A DNA stretch of 64,000 bases from contig CAKSPF010000006.1 of assembly GCA_934481345.1 (NCBI GenBank), forward strand, positions 62,001 to 126,000, read 5' to 3'. The notes below the pieces were generated by a model. It searched no databases. It was given only the letters and a program-made list of their open reading frames with translations, and was not told the DNA's origin. Positions 27,346 to 35,741 of the stretch are shown here, in pieces. Position 1 is the stretch's first letter. Every line of letters starts with the position of its first letter. The position numbers and the translations under genes are program-made. The stretch is from an uncultured Clostridia bacterium (GTDB lineage: Bacteria; Bacillota; Clostridia; UMGS1810).

Positions 27346-27780
27346 TCACTCTCCAATAATTGTATTATAAATATTTAACTGTGCGGTTGTTAATGAATTC
27401 TTATCTATACCCTCAAGGTTTTTAACAGCGGTTTGCTTATCGCCGTTTGAAAAAATAAAATATGAGTCCAGAAGCTTCTGAGATGTTTCTGTATCTTCTC
27501 CGAGAGAAGAAAGCATTGCTTCTTTTTCAAAAGACAGTTTCTCGTTTTCGGTTTTAAGATTTTCCGTTTCTGTTTTAAGACTTTTTACTTCATCTTTCAT
27601 TTTTTGATTTTCATCGGTAAGCGTCACTAAGCTTTGTTTTACTCCGGCACTTTCCGTTTGCTGCTGTTCTATTTCTTTTCTGTAGTTATTTTGAGTCAAT
27701 CCTGCAAAAAGAATTAATATCAATGCAAAAGAAAAAAGAATAGCAATATATATCCATAAAAATTTGGTATTTTGTTTCAA
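27346..27780 (-). CDS. Membrane-anchored coiled-coil protein, unknown function
   Basis: A 144-residue protein with one N-terminal membrane helix ([22 protein letters not shown], residues about 8-29), then a heptad-rich coiled coil of roughly 60 residues ([20 protein letters not shown]...) and a short helical C-terminus ([22 protein letters not shown]) that looks like a tetratricopeptide-type helix pair. The start is a TTG at 27780 behind GAGGAGGAAC. It opens the serS-to-ileS gene run. The arrangement recalls small bitopic division or envelope proteins, but there is no direct evidence. Confidence 0.75.
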   Translation of the reverse strand: MKQNTKFLWIYIAILFSFALILILFAGLTQNNYRKEIEQQQTESAGVKQSLVTLTDENQKMKDEVKSLKTETENLKTENEKLSFEKEAMLSSLGEDTETSQKLLDSYFIFSNGDKQTAVKNLEGIDKNSLTTAQLNIYNTIIGE

Positions 27781-27944
27781 CTAAGTTCCTCCTCTCAAAA
27801 ACAGCAATAAAATTCATCAGCAATATTTTGCATGCTTGTAAAAGCTCCAAAAATCAATTTTAAGCCGCTTTTAATGTCCGACGTAAATTTATATTGCCAT
27901 GGTTATAAAAACCCAATACAGCGAATGGCATTTTCGACCCGCTT
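27781..27944 (-). promoter_or_regulatory. Intergenic region before the serS-ileS run, weak promoter candidate
   Basis: 164 bases between parB and the membrane coiled-coil gene. No clear terminator for parB is seen. A possible promoter on the minus strand is TTGGGT (27911-27916), 17-base spacer, TATAAA (27888-27893). It carries an unsupported 23-codon frame without a ribosome binding site. No T-box or riboswitch signature was recognised. Confidence 0.35.
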
Positions 27945-28826
27945 TTACAAATTGTTTAAAATTTCGGTTAGTCTTTGCAATTCGTCCGAAGAATAATATT
28001 CAATTTGGATTGTACCTTTATTACCCTTGTCGTTGATTTTTACTTTTGTATTCAGAGCCGATGACATTGATTTTTCAATCGCTTCAAATGCAAGCTTTAA
28101 ATTAAGATCTGTTTTTGGCTTTTCGTTATTAACTTTCGGTTTTTCTTTAATAAGTTGTTCGGCAGCTCTTACACTTAAATCTCCGTCAACGATTGCCTTT
28201 GCAATTTCCGATTGCTTTTTTGCGTTTTCGCAGGAAAGAATGACCTTTGCATGTCCGAACGATATTTTACCGTCCTTTAAAAGTTCTACTACGTCATGCG
28301 GCAGGTTTAAAATCCTCAGTGAATTTGCAACAGAACTGCGGCTTTTGCTCATTTTTACGGCGATTTGTTCCTGAGTGAGAGAAAATTCATCAATCAGTTT
28401 TTTGTAACCGAGGGCTTCCTCGACAGGGTTTAAGTCTTGCCGCTGGAGATTTTCTATTAATGCAATTTCCTGAACTTGCAGCTCGTCTAAATCCTTGATT
28501 ATAGCCGGGATGGTTTTCAGTGCCGCTCTTTTTGCGGCGCGCCATCTGCGCTCTCCTGCAACTATTTTGAAAAATCCGTTTTTGGACTTAGTTACTATTA
28601 TAGGAGAAATTACACCGTGTTCTCTGATGGACATAGCCAGTTCTTCCAGGCTGTCTTCGTCAAATTTTTGGCGCGGCTGAAGCTTGTTTGGTTCAATGTC
28701 GATGATTTTCAGCTCCGTAACACCGGAATTTGCATCCGGTGTGTTTTCCGGAGTGCTTATAACTTCTTCAACCGGTTTGTCACCGAGCAGAGCTCCAAGA
28801 CCTTTTCCAAGACCTTTTTTTGCCAT
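27945..28826 (-). CDS. parB: Chromosome-partitioning protein ParB (Spo0J)
   Basis: ParB is a CTP-dependent clamp that loads at parS and organises the origin region with ParA and SMC. The 293 residues have the N-terminal CTPase boxes (SIREHGVISPIIV, GERRWRAAKRA), ENLQRQDLNPVEEALGY, and the helix-turn-helix LTQEQIAVKMSKSRSSVAN that reads parS, with a C-terminal dimerisation part. Its ATG overlaps the TAA of parA (TAATG). Two parS sites lie just upstream of parA in this window. Confidence 0.95.
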   Translation of the reverse strand: MAKKGLGKGLGALLGDKPVEEVISTPENTPDANSGVTELKIIDIEPNKLQPRQKFDEDSLEELAMSIREHGVISPIIVTKSKNGFFKIVAGERRWRAAKRAALKTIPAIIKDLDELQVQEIALIENLQRQDLNPVEEALGYKKLIDEFSLTQEQIAVKMSKSRSSVANSLRILNLPHDVVELLKDGKISFGHAKVILSCENAKKQSEIAKAIVDGDLSVRAAEQLIKEKPKVNNEKPKTDLNLKLAFEAIEKSMSSALNTKVKINDKGNKGTIQIEYYSSDELQRLTEILNNL

Positions 28827-29605
28827 TATGCCCCACCTCTTTTCTTATTGTTATTTATAACCTCAGACGCAAGGCTCATATAGCATGCACATCCTTTGGA
28901 GTGCTTGTCATATACATTTATAGGCTGACCGAAGCTCGGTGCTTCGCTAAGGCGGACATTGCGCGGTATTACGGATTTATACAGCTTTTTGCCGTAATAC
29001 TTCTTAACCTCGTTTGCGACCTGAACCGAAAGATTTGTTCTTGTATCGTACATTGTAAGAAGCACGCCTTCGATTTCAAGCTCGGGATTGAAAGTCTGTT
29101 TTATTTTTCTTATAGTATTTGTAAGCTGGCTTAAACCTTCCAAAGCATAGTATTCGCATTGAATAGGAATAATTATGCTGTCGGCGCATACAAATGAATT
29201 GAGGGTAAGAAGTCCGAGCGATGGCGGACAGTCTATGATTATGTAATCATAGTCATTTTTAATAACGTTTACAGCGTTTTTCAAAAGATATTCCCTGCTA
29301 TTCTCGGATACAAGCTCAATTTCTGCTCCGGCAAGATCAATATTGGAAGGGCACAGCGACAAATTGTGAAAGTCTGTGCTTACAATAGTGTCTTTAATAT
29401 TATCGCCGTTTATGATTACGTCATAAACGCTTTTTTGCACTGCTTCTCTTTCAATTCCTACACCGCTTGATGCGTTGCTCTGCGGATCGGTATCTATGAG
29501 GAGAACTTTTTTGCCGCGTGCAGCAAGACATGAGCTAAGGTTAACGCTTGTGGTAGTTTTGCCGACGCCGCCTTTTTGGTTGGCAACGGCTATACATTTG
29601 CCCAT
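28826..29605 (-). CDS. parA: Chromosome-partitioning ATPase ParA (Soj)
   Basis: ParA/Soj is a deviant-Walker ATPase that binds DNA non-specifically when ATP-bound and is released by ParB. The 259 residues start MGKCIAVANQKGGVGKTTTS with the signature lysine of the KGGVGKTT loop, followed by LLIDTDPQSNASSG and IIIDCPPSLGLLTLNS. Start ATG at 29605 with GAGGTG ahead. Preceded by a candidate promoter, two parS sites and a candidate structured RNA, then by noc: the origin-proximal order known from B. subtilis. Confidence 0.96.
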   Translation of the reverse strand: MGKCIAVANQKGGVGKTTTSVNLSSCLAARGKKVLLIDTDPQSNASSGVGIEREAVQKSVYDVIINGDNIKDTIVSTDFHNLSLCPSNIDLAGAEIELVSENSREYLLKNAVNVIKNDYDYIIIDCPPSLGLLTLNSFVCADSIIIPIQCEYYALEGLSQLTNTIRKIKQTFNPELEIEGVLLTMYDTRTNLSVQVANEVKKYYGKKLYKSVIPRNVRLSEAPSFGQPINVYDKHSKGCACYMSLASEVINNNKKRGGA

Positions 29606-29637
29606 TGTAACACCTCTGTTTTATATTTTTCTTATAT

Positions 29638-29643
29638 ATTATA
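29638..29643 (-). promoter_or_regulatory. Candidate -10 element for parAB
   Basis: A consensus TATAAT on the minus strand about 35 bases before the parA start. Seventeen bases further upstream only TTTAAT can serve as -35, a poor match. The nearest parS site (29686-29701) lies just upstream of this element, so ParB bound there would be close to the promoter. Confidence 0.5.
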
Positions 29644-29685
29644 CCACACAATATAAGAATATTAAATAGTTTTTTTAAAATTTTT

Positions 29686-29701
29686 TGTTCCACGTGGAAC
29701 A
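29686..29701. other. parS site 1
   Basis: TGTTCCACGTGGAACA, a perfect 16-bp palindrome. It matches the conserved bacterial parS consensus TGTTNCACGTGAAACA with one substitution and full symmetry. It lies 81 bases upstream of parA. T-runs on both sides give it AT-rich flanks. Confidence 0.93.
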
Positions 29702-29764
29702 TTTTTTGCGTTTTTTATCATAGAAATGCAGATACTTATCACAATAAGAAGTTAAAAATAAAAA

Positions 29765-29802
29765 TGTTCCGAATATGTTCCACGTGGAACATATTCGGAA
29801 CA
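29765..29802. other. parS site 2 at the centre of a 38-bp perfect palindrome/terminator
   Basis: The 16-bp parS core TGTTCCACGTGGAACA occupies 29776-29791 and is the exact centre of a 38-bp perfect inverted repeat that starts TGTTCCGAATA. On the minus strand the palindrome is followed by TTTTTATTTTT, so as RNA it would fold into a 17-bp hairpin with an ACGU loop and a U-run: an intrinsic terminator. One sequence thus carries both a partition site and a terminator signature. Confidence 0.88.
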
Positions 29803-29983
29803 CCGACAAGGGGATCAGATATGCCAGCTTTCCGGGGTATAATTTGAAAGCTGCATCATGACGGTATCGGCAGGTTGGGGGAATGCCGCCGTCATAAGAG
29901 TCAACCTGATTGGTTTGACTCTCTGAGCAGTGCTGCGTTAATATCTGTTGTGAACAAAGCACTGTTCAGAAAGCCAAACCTTT
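29765..29983 (-). ncRNA. Candidate structured non-coding RNA between noc and parA
   Basis: A consensus TATAAT on the minus strand (29990-29995, overlapping the end of noc) could start a transcript near 29983 that ends about 220 bases later at the parS-containing terminator. Between them are strong inverted repeats: 29912-29980 (GGTTTG...CAAACC and inner pairs), 29858-29895 (ATGACGG/CCGTCAT plus CGGCA/TGCCG) and 29826-29852 (AGCTTTC/GAAAGCT). A further stem 29897-29922 (AGAGTCAA/TTGACTCT) excludes part of the first. A 95-codon frame crosses the region but lacks a ribosome binding site and protein character. The -35 is poor (TTCCAA). Length and position would allow a 6S-like RNA, but I do not recognise a family; a leader for parA is the other option. 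Confidence 0.55.
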
Positions 29984-30001
29984 AAAAATATTATACGAGC
30001 T

Positions 30002-30853
30002 TTATGCCTGTTTTGGAATACGGATTGTATATTCATAATACAGTTCGGTTTCGTCTTTTTTTGCTGTTGCTCCTATTCCGTTGTCGTTCATCATAGAAAC
30101 AGCACGGCTCACCGTTTTGAAAAACACGCGTATATCCTTCATGGGATTAGACTGTTTTGCTGTTTTTTCATTTTCGCATATTCCTTTTTTAATTATCTTG
30201 TCAACAAGTGCCTCTGTCTGTTTGACATTAAAAGAGTAATCTATAATTCTCTTAACGGCAAACAGTTGTTTGTCCTCGGAGTCAAGTCTTAAGAGAGCGC
30301 GTGCATGTCTTTCGGTCAGGTTGTTATCCTTTATTAGTTCCCTGACAACATTCGGAAGCTTTAAAAGACGAATTTTGTTTGCTATTGCGGACTGTGTTTT
30401 ACCGAGCCGTTTGGCAAGTTCCTCCTGTGTCATCCGATGTTTATGCAAAAGCATCGCATAAGCACTTGCCTCCTCCAAAAACGAAAGATTCTGTCTTTGG
30501 ATGTTTTCCACCAAAGCTATAACTGCGCTGTCTTCGTCCTCCATTTCTATAACTATTGCGGGTATTTTCAGCATACCTGCAAGTCCGCAGGCTTTTAGAC
30601 GTCTTTCTCCTGCTACAAGTTCATATGTACCGTCGTGCATTTTGCGGACTGTTATCGGCTGTATAACTCCGTATTGTCTTATGGATTCGCTCAGTTCCTT
30701 TAAACTGTCATGATCAAATATATGTCTCGGCTGATTCGGATTTGGTCTTATTATGTGCAGCGGAAGCTGGCAGATTGTATTTGTTCCTGCTTTTGGTGCA
30801 GGCTGGGCGCATCCTGTCAATAACTGTGATTTTAACATGTTCATCAGTTCCAA
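30002..30853 (-). CDS. noc: ParB-family nucleoid occlusion protein Noc
   Basis: Noc is a ParB paralogue that binds its own sites and the membrane and blocks septum formation over the nucleoid. The 283 residues have the CTPase motifs (SIRQYGVIQPITV, GERRLKACGLA), ENIQRQNLSFLEEA and the helix-turn-helix MTQEELAKRLGKTQSAIANKIRLLKL. The C-terminus (MNDNGIGATAKK...YYEYTIRIPK) resembles Noc rather than Spo0J. A TTG at 30853 sits six bases after GGAGGG and is the likely start; an upstream TTG at 30883 and the ATG at 30844 have worse spacing. Its position between rsmG and soj is the standard Noc location. Noc versus a second ParB is decided mainly by position and tail. Confidence 0.85.
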   Translation of the reverse strand: MELMNMLKSQLLTGCAQPAPKAGTNTICQLPLHIIRPNPNQPRHIFDHDSLKELSESIRQYGVIQPITVRKMHDGTYELVAGERRLKACGLAGMLKIPAIVIEMEDEDSAVIALVENIQRQNLSFLEEASAYAMLLHKHRMTQEELAKRLGKTQSAIANKIRLLKLPNVVRELIKDNNLTERHARALLRLDSEDKQLFAVKRIIDYSFNVKQTEALVDKIIKKGICENEKTAKQSNPMKDIRVFFKTVSRAVSMMNDNGIGATAKKDETELYYEYTIRIPKQA

Positions 30854-30915
30854 AACGGTCCCTCCTCTTTTGTTTGTTTTCAAAATTCAGAGCTTGTGTT
30901 CACTCTGTTGAATAT

Positions 30916-30944
30916 ATTGTAACACTTACCGAATAAAAAGTGAA
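30916..30944 (-). promoter_or_regulatory. Promoter of noc
   Basis: On the minus strand TTCACT (30939-30944), a 17-base spacer, TACAAT (30916-30921), about 63 bases before the TTG start. It follows the terminator of rsmG, so noc is an independent unit. Confidence 0.68.
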
Positions 30945-30971
30945 CAAAAACCGTTCGCCCGTAAAAGACAT

Positions 30972-31006
30972 AAAAAAATAAGAACCGCCTCAGTTAAGCG
31001 GTTCTT
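30972..31006 (-). terminator. Terminator overlapping the rsmG stop codon
   Basis: A 9-bp stem (30980-30988 and 30998-31006) followed on the minus strand by an A then seven Ts. The TGA stop of rsmG (30990-30992) lies in the hairpin loop, so the last Lys-Glu-Pro-Leu-Asn codons form the 5' arm. Confidence 0.88.
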
Positions 31007-31691
31007 TTGCGGGTTTTGGTGCTTTCCGCGGATATTTTGTCGGTGTTTGCGATATTTTTTTTATAATAATTATATTATGGTTTAAGTCAGTGTCGGATAT
31101 GTTATAATTAACAAGGTCAAAAAACTCTCCGCCGAGTATAGAAACGGCTTTTTTCGCAGTTTCAAGTTCCTCAGGGGCTTTTGGACCTTTAAGGCTTATA
31201 AAGTATCCGCCGCATTTTACAAATGGCAGACAAAGCTCGGACAGAGTTGAAAGATTTGCAACAGCACGCGAAACACAGACATCAAATTTTTCACGGAAAT
31301 CTTTATTAACGCCCAGGTCTTCTGCCCTTGAGTGAACAGTCCGGACATTCTGAAGATTTAAATCCGATATTACGGTGTTTAAAAAATTAATTCTTTTGTT
31401 AAGCGAGTCCACAAGGGTAAGGTTTATTGAAGGCTGATTGATTTTCAGCGGCAGTCCCGGAAAGCCCGCTCCCGTTCCGATGTCTATCACATCCATACCG
31501 TCCTTGATTATTCCGGTCGAATTTGAATTTAAGGAATCTATAAAATGCTTCAGTGCAACGTCTTCCTCGGAGGTTATTGCAGTCAAATTAATTTTTTCAT
31601 TCCATTCGGTAAGAAGTTTATAATAGCTATAAAATTTCTCGCAGTTTTCACGGCTGATGCCGTTTTTGCTCAGTATTTCTTTAAGTGACAA
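30990..31691 (-). CDS. rsmG: 16S rRNA m7G527 methyltransferase
   Basis: RsmG (GidB) methylates N7 of G527 in 16S rRNA; its loss gives low-level streptomycin resistance in many bacteria. The 233 residues show WNEKINLTAI, the SAM loop DIGTGAGFPGLPLKI, VDSLNKRINFL and CVSRAVANL. The start is a TTG at 31691 directly abutting the mnmG stop (TAATTG), with AAGGAGGAAG upstream. The C-terminal tail is Pro/Lys-rich and its codons form part of the terminator. Confidence 0.95.
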   Translation of the reverse strand: MSLKEILSKNGISRENCEKFYSYYKLLTEWNEKINLTAITSEEDVALKHFIDSLNSNSTGIIKDGMDVIDIGTGAGFPGLPLKINQPSINLTLVDSLNKRINFLNTVISDLNLQNVRTVHSRAEDLGVNKDFREKFDVCVSRAVANLSTLSELCLPFVKCGGYFISLKGPKAPEELETAKKAVSILGGEFFDLVNYNISDTDLNHNIIIIKKISQTPTKYPRKAPKPAKEPLN

Positions 31692-33587
31692 TTAAACTTC
31701 CTCCTTTTTTGAATTATTGTGCGACTGCATGTATATCATGAGCACATTTACATCTGCCGGCGAAACTCCGGAAATTCTGGATGCCTGACCGATTGACTGC
31801 GGTCTGATTTTGGAGAGTTTTTGACGGGCTTCTATTCTCAAACCGTATACCTCGTCATAATTGATATCGGCAGGCAGCTTTTTTTGCTCCAGCTTTTTAA
31901 ACTGTTCAACCTGGGCAAGCTGTTTTTTTATGTATCCTTCATATTTAATCTGTATATTTACCTGCTCTGCAGTGTATTTGTCAAGTTCGGGGCGCTTTTC
32001 GTCAATCGGTTCAAGCAGTTCGTATGATAACTCCGGTCTTCTCAAAAGTTCTGCAAGTTTTACTCCTGTTGATATTTGAGTGCTTCCGAGAGCGTCAAGC
32101 AGACTGTTCACGTCGGCGGACGGAGAAATATTTGTGTGTTCCACACGATTTATTTCCGAGTCTATATTATGCTTTTTTTCAAGAAAACGGGCATATCTTT
32201 CGTCTGATATAAGACCGATTTCGTGTCCCTTAGGCGTAAGTCTTAAATCTGCATTATCCTGTCTTAAAAGCAGTCTGTATTCGCTGCGGCTTGTAAGCAT
32301 TCTGTACGGTTCCTTGGTTCCTTTTGTTGTAAGGTCATCAATTAAGGTTCCTATATAACTTTCGCTTCTGTCCGGTATGAACGGTTCTTTTTCGGCACAC
32401 TTTAATGCGGCATTTATACCGGCAACCAATCCCTGCGCGGCTGCTTCTTCATAGCCGGAGCTGCCGTTAAACTGTCCTGCGCCGTAAAGTGACGGATAAT
32501 TCTTAAATTCCAAAGTGGCATTAAGCTGTGTGGAATCTATGCAATCGTATTCTATAGCATAAGCTGTACGCATCATAACCGCATTTTCAAGACCCGCTAC
32601 CGAATGGAGCATTTTAAGCTGTATTTCTTCCGGCATTGATGTGGAAAAGCCTTGAATATACATTTCTTCCGTATTCAATCCCATTGGTTCAACAAACAAC
32701 TGATGACGCGGCTTATCCTTAAATCTTACAATTTTATCTTCGATTGAAGGGCAATAGCGCGGACCGATACCTTCAATCATACCGCTGTACATAGGTGAAC
32801 GGTTTAAATTGTCGTTTATTATTTTATGGGTATTTTCGTTGGTATATGTGAGATAACATACGGTTTTGTTTTCTCCGGGAGTTTTTGTTTCAAACGAAAA
32901 GGGTGTGATGTCCTCATCGCCGTTTTGCACTTCCATTTTTGAAAAATCAATACTGTTTCTGTTTACGCGGGCGGGAGTTCCGGTTTTAAACCTTTGCAGG
33001 ACAATCCCGGCGTTTTTCAGGCAAGCCGAAAGCTCGTTTGACGGAAAAACACCGTCGGGACCGCCGCTGTAGCTTACATCGCCGACTATTATCCTGCCTT
33101 TTAAATATGTTCCTGTTGCAATGATTGCACATTTTACTTTGTACCGTGCGCCGATTTTTGTAAGGACGCTTTTTACTTCGTTGTTTTCACCAAATTCAAT
33201 TTCAATAATTTCTGCCTGCTTCATATCAAGATTTTTTTGGTTTTCCAGAGTATGCTTCATTTCCTCCTGATATTTTCTTCTGTCGGACTGAACTCTCAGG
33301 CTGTACACGGCAGGGCCTTTGCCTTTATTCAGTATTCTGGACTGAATAAAAGTCTTGTCGGCATTTTTGCCCATTTCTCCGCCGAGAGCGTCTATCTCAC
33401 GCACAAGATGTCCTTTTGCAGTTCCGCCTATGCACGGATTGCAAGGCATATTGGCAACGGTATCCATATTTATAACAAACATAACGGTGGAAGCACCGAG
33501 CCTGGAGGCTGCAAGAGCGGCTTCGCAGCCGGCGTGTCCTCCGCCGATTACGGCAATATCATATTCGCCTGCATTGTATTCAGTCAT
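31692..33587 (-). CDS. mnmG: tRNA U34 carboxymethylaminomethylation enzyme MnmG (GidA)
   Basis: MnmG is the FAD-dependent partner of MnmE in modifying wobble U34 of tRNAs to (c)mnm5U. The 631-residue protein has the FAD loop [22 protein letters not shown] near the start (quoted here in part as [10 protein letters not shown]), [38 protein letters not shown]-like [10 protein letters not shown] and [15 protein letters not shown]. The ATG at 33587 is preferred; an in-frame extension to 33611 enters mnmE. It lies eight bases after mnmE and abuts rsmG. Confidence 0.97.
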   Translation of the reverse strand: MTEYNAGEYDIAVIGGGHAGCEAALAASRLGASTVMFVINMDTVANMPCNPCIGGTAKGHLVREIDALGGEMGKNADKTFIQSRILNKGKGPAVYSLRVQSDRRKYQEEMKHTLENQKNLDMKQAEIIEIEFGENNEVKSVLTKIGARYKVKCAIIATGTYLKGRIIVGDVSYSGGPDGVFPSNELSACLKNAGIVLQRFKTGTPARVNRNSIDFSKMEVQNGDEDITPFSFETKTPGENKTVCYLTYTNENTHKIINDNLNRSPMYSGMIEGIGPRYCPSIEDKIVRFKDKPRHQLFVEPMGLNTEEMYIQGFSTSMPEEIQLKMLHSVAGLENAVMMRTAYAIEYDCIDSTQLNATLEFKNYPSLYGAGQFNGSSGYEEAAAQGLVAGINAALKCAEKEPFIPDRSESYIGTLIDDLTTKGTKEPYRMLTSRSEYRLLLRQDNADLRLTPKGHEIGLISDERYARFLEKKHNIDSEINRVEHTNISPSADVNSLLDALGSTQISTGVKLAELLRRPELSYELLEPIDEKRPELDKYTAEQVNIQIKYEGYIKKQLAQVEQFKKLEQKKLPADINYDEVYGLRIEARQKLSKIRPQSIGQASRISGVSPADVNVLMIYMQSHNNSKKEEV

Positions 33588-33595
33588 AGCTTTAC

Positions 33596-34972
33596 CTACT
33601 TTCCTACGCAAAAATTATGAAAAATTCTGTCGATTATTTCTTCGCCCACAGTCTGTCCGGTTATTTCGCCGAGAGCAGATACTGCATTCTCAATATCTAT
33701 AAATGTCATGTTGAGCGGTATTTTGTTTTCTATAGCGTTTATTGCGCTCTCCAAAGCGGATTTGGCTTTTTTGAGAGAGTCAGTGTGGCGCACATTCGTT
33801 ATTACGGACTCTGTGTTTACGTTTATTTCGCCCATATCAAACATCTTCTCTATTTGCTCCGTAAGCTCTGCAAGACCGCTTTTTTCTTTTACGGAAAACG
33901 GAATAACAGTTTTGATTTTTTGCTTTATATATTCTTCATCAACACATTTTTGAAGCTCATATTTATTTATGAGCGCAATAGTGTTTTTGCCGTTTAAAGC
34001 GTCAATAATGAATTTGTCATTTTCGTCAAGCGGTTTTGCTGCATCGGTCATATATATTACAAGATCGGCATCGTTCATCAGAGTTTTTGATTTTTTGACG
34101 CCGATACTTTCTATGGCATCATGTGTGTTCCTTATGCCTGCGGTATCGGTTATATCAAGCATAACCTTCCCCAGTGATACACATTCTTCTATGGCATCAC
34201 GGGTTGTTCCCTCAATATCTGTAACTATTGCTCTGTCATCGCCGTACAGAAGATTTAAAAGTGATGATTTGCCTACGTTCGGCTTGCCTACTATTGCGGT
34301 CTTTATACCGTTTTTTAAAATTCTTCCTTTAAGAGAGCTGTTTATAAGAGCATCAATATCACTGCAAGATTTTTTTAATCCGTCTAAATACTCTTCATCG
34401 CTGAGCGGTTCGAGGTCTTCCTCGGCAAAGTCGATGAGTACCTGTAAATGTGATATAAGCTCAAGCAGGTTGTTTCGTATTCGGTTAATGCTTTCCGAAA
34501 GATGTCCCCTGAGCTGATTTACACCAACGCTGTGCTCGATTGCCGTTTTTGAATTTATAATATCAATAACGGATTCCGCTTCGCACAAATCAATTCTGCC
34601 GTTTAAGAAAGCTCTTTTGGTAAATTCACCCGGCAGAGCAATTCTTGCTCCTGCGTTAAGAACGGCTGACAAAATCCCGCGGGCACTCATGATGCCGCCG
34701 TGACAGCTTATCTCGACTACGTTTTCCTTGGTATATGTTTTGGGAGCACGCATAACCGAAACCAGGACTTCATCTATAATTTCGCGGTCTTCACCGATAA
34801 TATAACCGTGATTTATTGTGTGGGTATTCACTTTTGATAATTTTTTGCCGTGAGGACTGTCAAATATTTTATCCGCAATTTCGATTGAATCAGCGCCGCT
34901 CAGGCGTATCACTGATATACCGCCCGTTCCGGTCGGTGTGGAAATCGCGGCTATAGTATCATCTGTGAACAT
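33596..34972 (-). CDS. mnmE: tRNA modification GTPase MnmE (TrmE)
   Basis: MnmE is the GTPase that with MnmG modifies U34. The 458 residues have the N-terminal tetrahydrofolate-binding domain ([22 protein letters not shown]), a helical domain into which the G domain is inserted ([14 protein letters not shown], the DTAG of [13 protein letters not shown] for the NKxD motif) and the C-terminal CVGK, the CxGK motif needed for catalysis. The G4 motif reads NKYE, a mild variant. Start ATG at 34972 behind GGAG. Two tandem terminators separate it from jag. Confidence 0.96.
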   Translation of the reverse strand: MFTDDTIAAISTPTGTGGISVIRLSGADSIEIADKIFDSPHGKKLSKVNTHTINHGYIIGEDREIIDEVLVSVMRAPKTYTKENVVEISCHGGIMSARGILSAVLNAGARIALPGEFTKRAFLNGRIDLCEAESVIDIINSKTAIEHSVGVNQLRGHLSESINRIRNNLLELISHLQVLIDFAEEDLEPLSDEEYLDGLKKSCSDIDALINSSLKGRILKNGIKTAIVGKPNVGKSSLLNLLYGDDRAIVTDIEGTTRDAIEECVSLGKVMLDITDTAGIRNTHDAIESIGVKKSKTLMNDADLVIYMTDAAKPLDENDKFIIDALNGKNTIALINKYELQKCVDEEYIKQKIKTVIPFSVKEKSGLAELTEQIEKMFDMGEINVNTESVITNVRHTDSLKKAKSALESAINAIENKIPLNMTFIDIENAVSALGEITGQTVGEEIIDRIFHNFCVGK

Positions 34973-35004
34973 ATCAAATCACTCCGTCTAAAAAATATCT
35001 TTCA

Positions 35005-35056
35005 AAACAAAAAGGTTGTCCAAAAAAACGGCAAACCGTTATGTTTGTGACAACCT
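35005..35056 (-). terminator. Second of two tandem terminators after jag
   Basis: AGGTTGTC (35013-35020) pairs with GACAACCT (35049-35056), and an inner ACGG/CCGT pair adds a second stem. On the minus strand the hairpin is followed by TTTTTGTTTT. It ends the rpmH-to-jag transcript before mnmE. Confidence 0.85.
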
Positions 35057-35097
35057 CATTTTGTGCCGAATATAATTAAAATCCGGTGCCGCATCAA

Positions 35098-35122
35098 AAA
35101 GCAAGACCGATAAATCAGTCTT
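35098..35122 (-). terminator. Terminator hairpin that includes the jag stop codon
   Basis: AAGACCGA (35103-35110) pairs with TCAGTCTT (35115-35122) around a four-base loop; on the minus strand it is followed by GCTTTTTG. The TGA of jag (35115-35117) is inside the stem. It is the first of two tandem terminators. Confidence 0.75.
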
Positions 35123-35735
35123 TTTTGAGAGCAACGACAACTTTTCTGTTTACACCCTGTCCTATGCTGTATGTAGTTACATACTCGTCATTCTGGAGAG
35201 CGGAGTGTATAATTCTTCTCTCAAAAGCATTCATCGGTTCAAGAGTGGTATTTCTGCCGGTTCTTGTAACCTTATGTGCTATTTTGTGAGCAAGGCTCTC
35301 AAGAGTTTTTATTCGCTTTTCACGGTAGTTTTCCGTGTCAATAGAAACCCTGACAAAGCTGCTGTCGCCTCTGTTTACAACAAGGCTTGTCAAATGCTGG
35401 ATTGCATCGAGCGTTTCGCCTCTTTTGCCTATGATGACTCCCATGTCGGAACCTTTAAGGTCTATATCGAGAGCGCCGTCTGCTTTTTTTATGGCAATAT
35501 CAACATTTTCGCCTGCGATTTCAAAAAGCTTTGACAAAAAAGTTCTTGCTCTTCTTTCGGGATCCGGAACGACCGTTACTCTGACAACAGCTTCTTTGCC
35601 GCCTAATCCCAAAAAGCCCTTTGAGCCTTCTTCTATGATCTCTATTTCGGCTTCATCTTCGCTTACTCCAAGCTCGGATAAAGCAAGTTTAATTGCTTCT
35701 TCTTTTGTTTTTGCGGATTTTTCAACAGTAGTCAT
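35115..35735 (-). CDS. jag: Jag/KhpB RNA-binding protein
   Basis: A Jag-type RNA-binding protein (KhpB/EloR), linked in Firmicutes to cell elongation and mRNA binding. Three domains are visible in about 206 residues: the N-terminal Jag domain (KTKEEAIKLALSELGVSEDEAEIEII, then GFLGLGGKEA), a KH domain (MGVIIGKRGETLDAIQHLTS) and a C-terminal R3H domain (ALQNDEYVTTYSIG region with Arg/His). Two ATGs are possible, 35741 and 35735; the second has better spacing to GAGGG. It follows yidC by a few bases, the standard neighbour. Confidence 0.93.
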   Translation of the reverse strand: MTTVEKSAKTKEEAIKLALSELGVSEDEAEIEIIEEGSKGFLGLGGKEAVVRVTVVPDPERRARTFLSKLFEIAGENVDIAIKKADGALDIDLKGSDMGVIIGKRGETLDAIQHLTSLVVNRGDSSFVRVSIDTENYREKRIKTLESLAHKIAHKVTRTGRNTTLEPMNAFERRIIHSALQNDEYVTTYSIGQGVNRKVVVALKKD

Positions 35736-35741
35736 TTGCAT

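Noticed and set aside
27781..27944. Leader peptide or T-box for the serS operon
   Set aside because: A 23-codon frame here has no ribosome binding site and no Ser run, and there is no T-box sequence or terminator.
29675..29962. 95-codon minus-strand frame over the noc-parA gap
   Set aside because: It runs through both parS sites and the hairpins, lacks a ribosome binding site and has no protein-like pattern. The hairpins explain the region better.
28826..30853. noc read as a recent duplication of parB
   Set aside because: Both proteins share the ParB framework, but the C-terminal region and genomic position match the ancient Noc lineage, so a recent duplication is unlikely.
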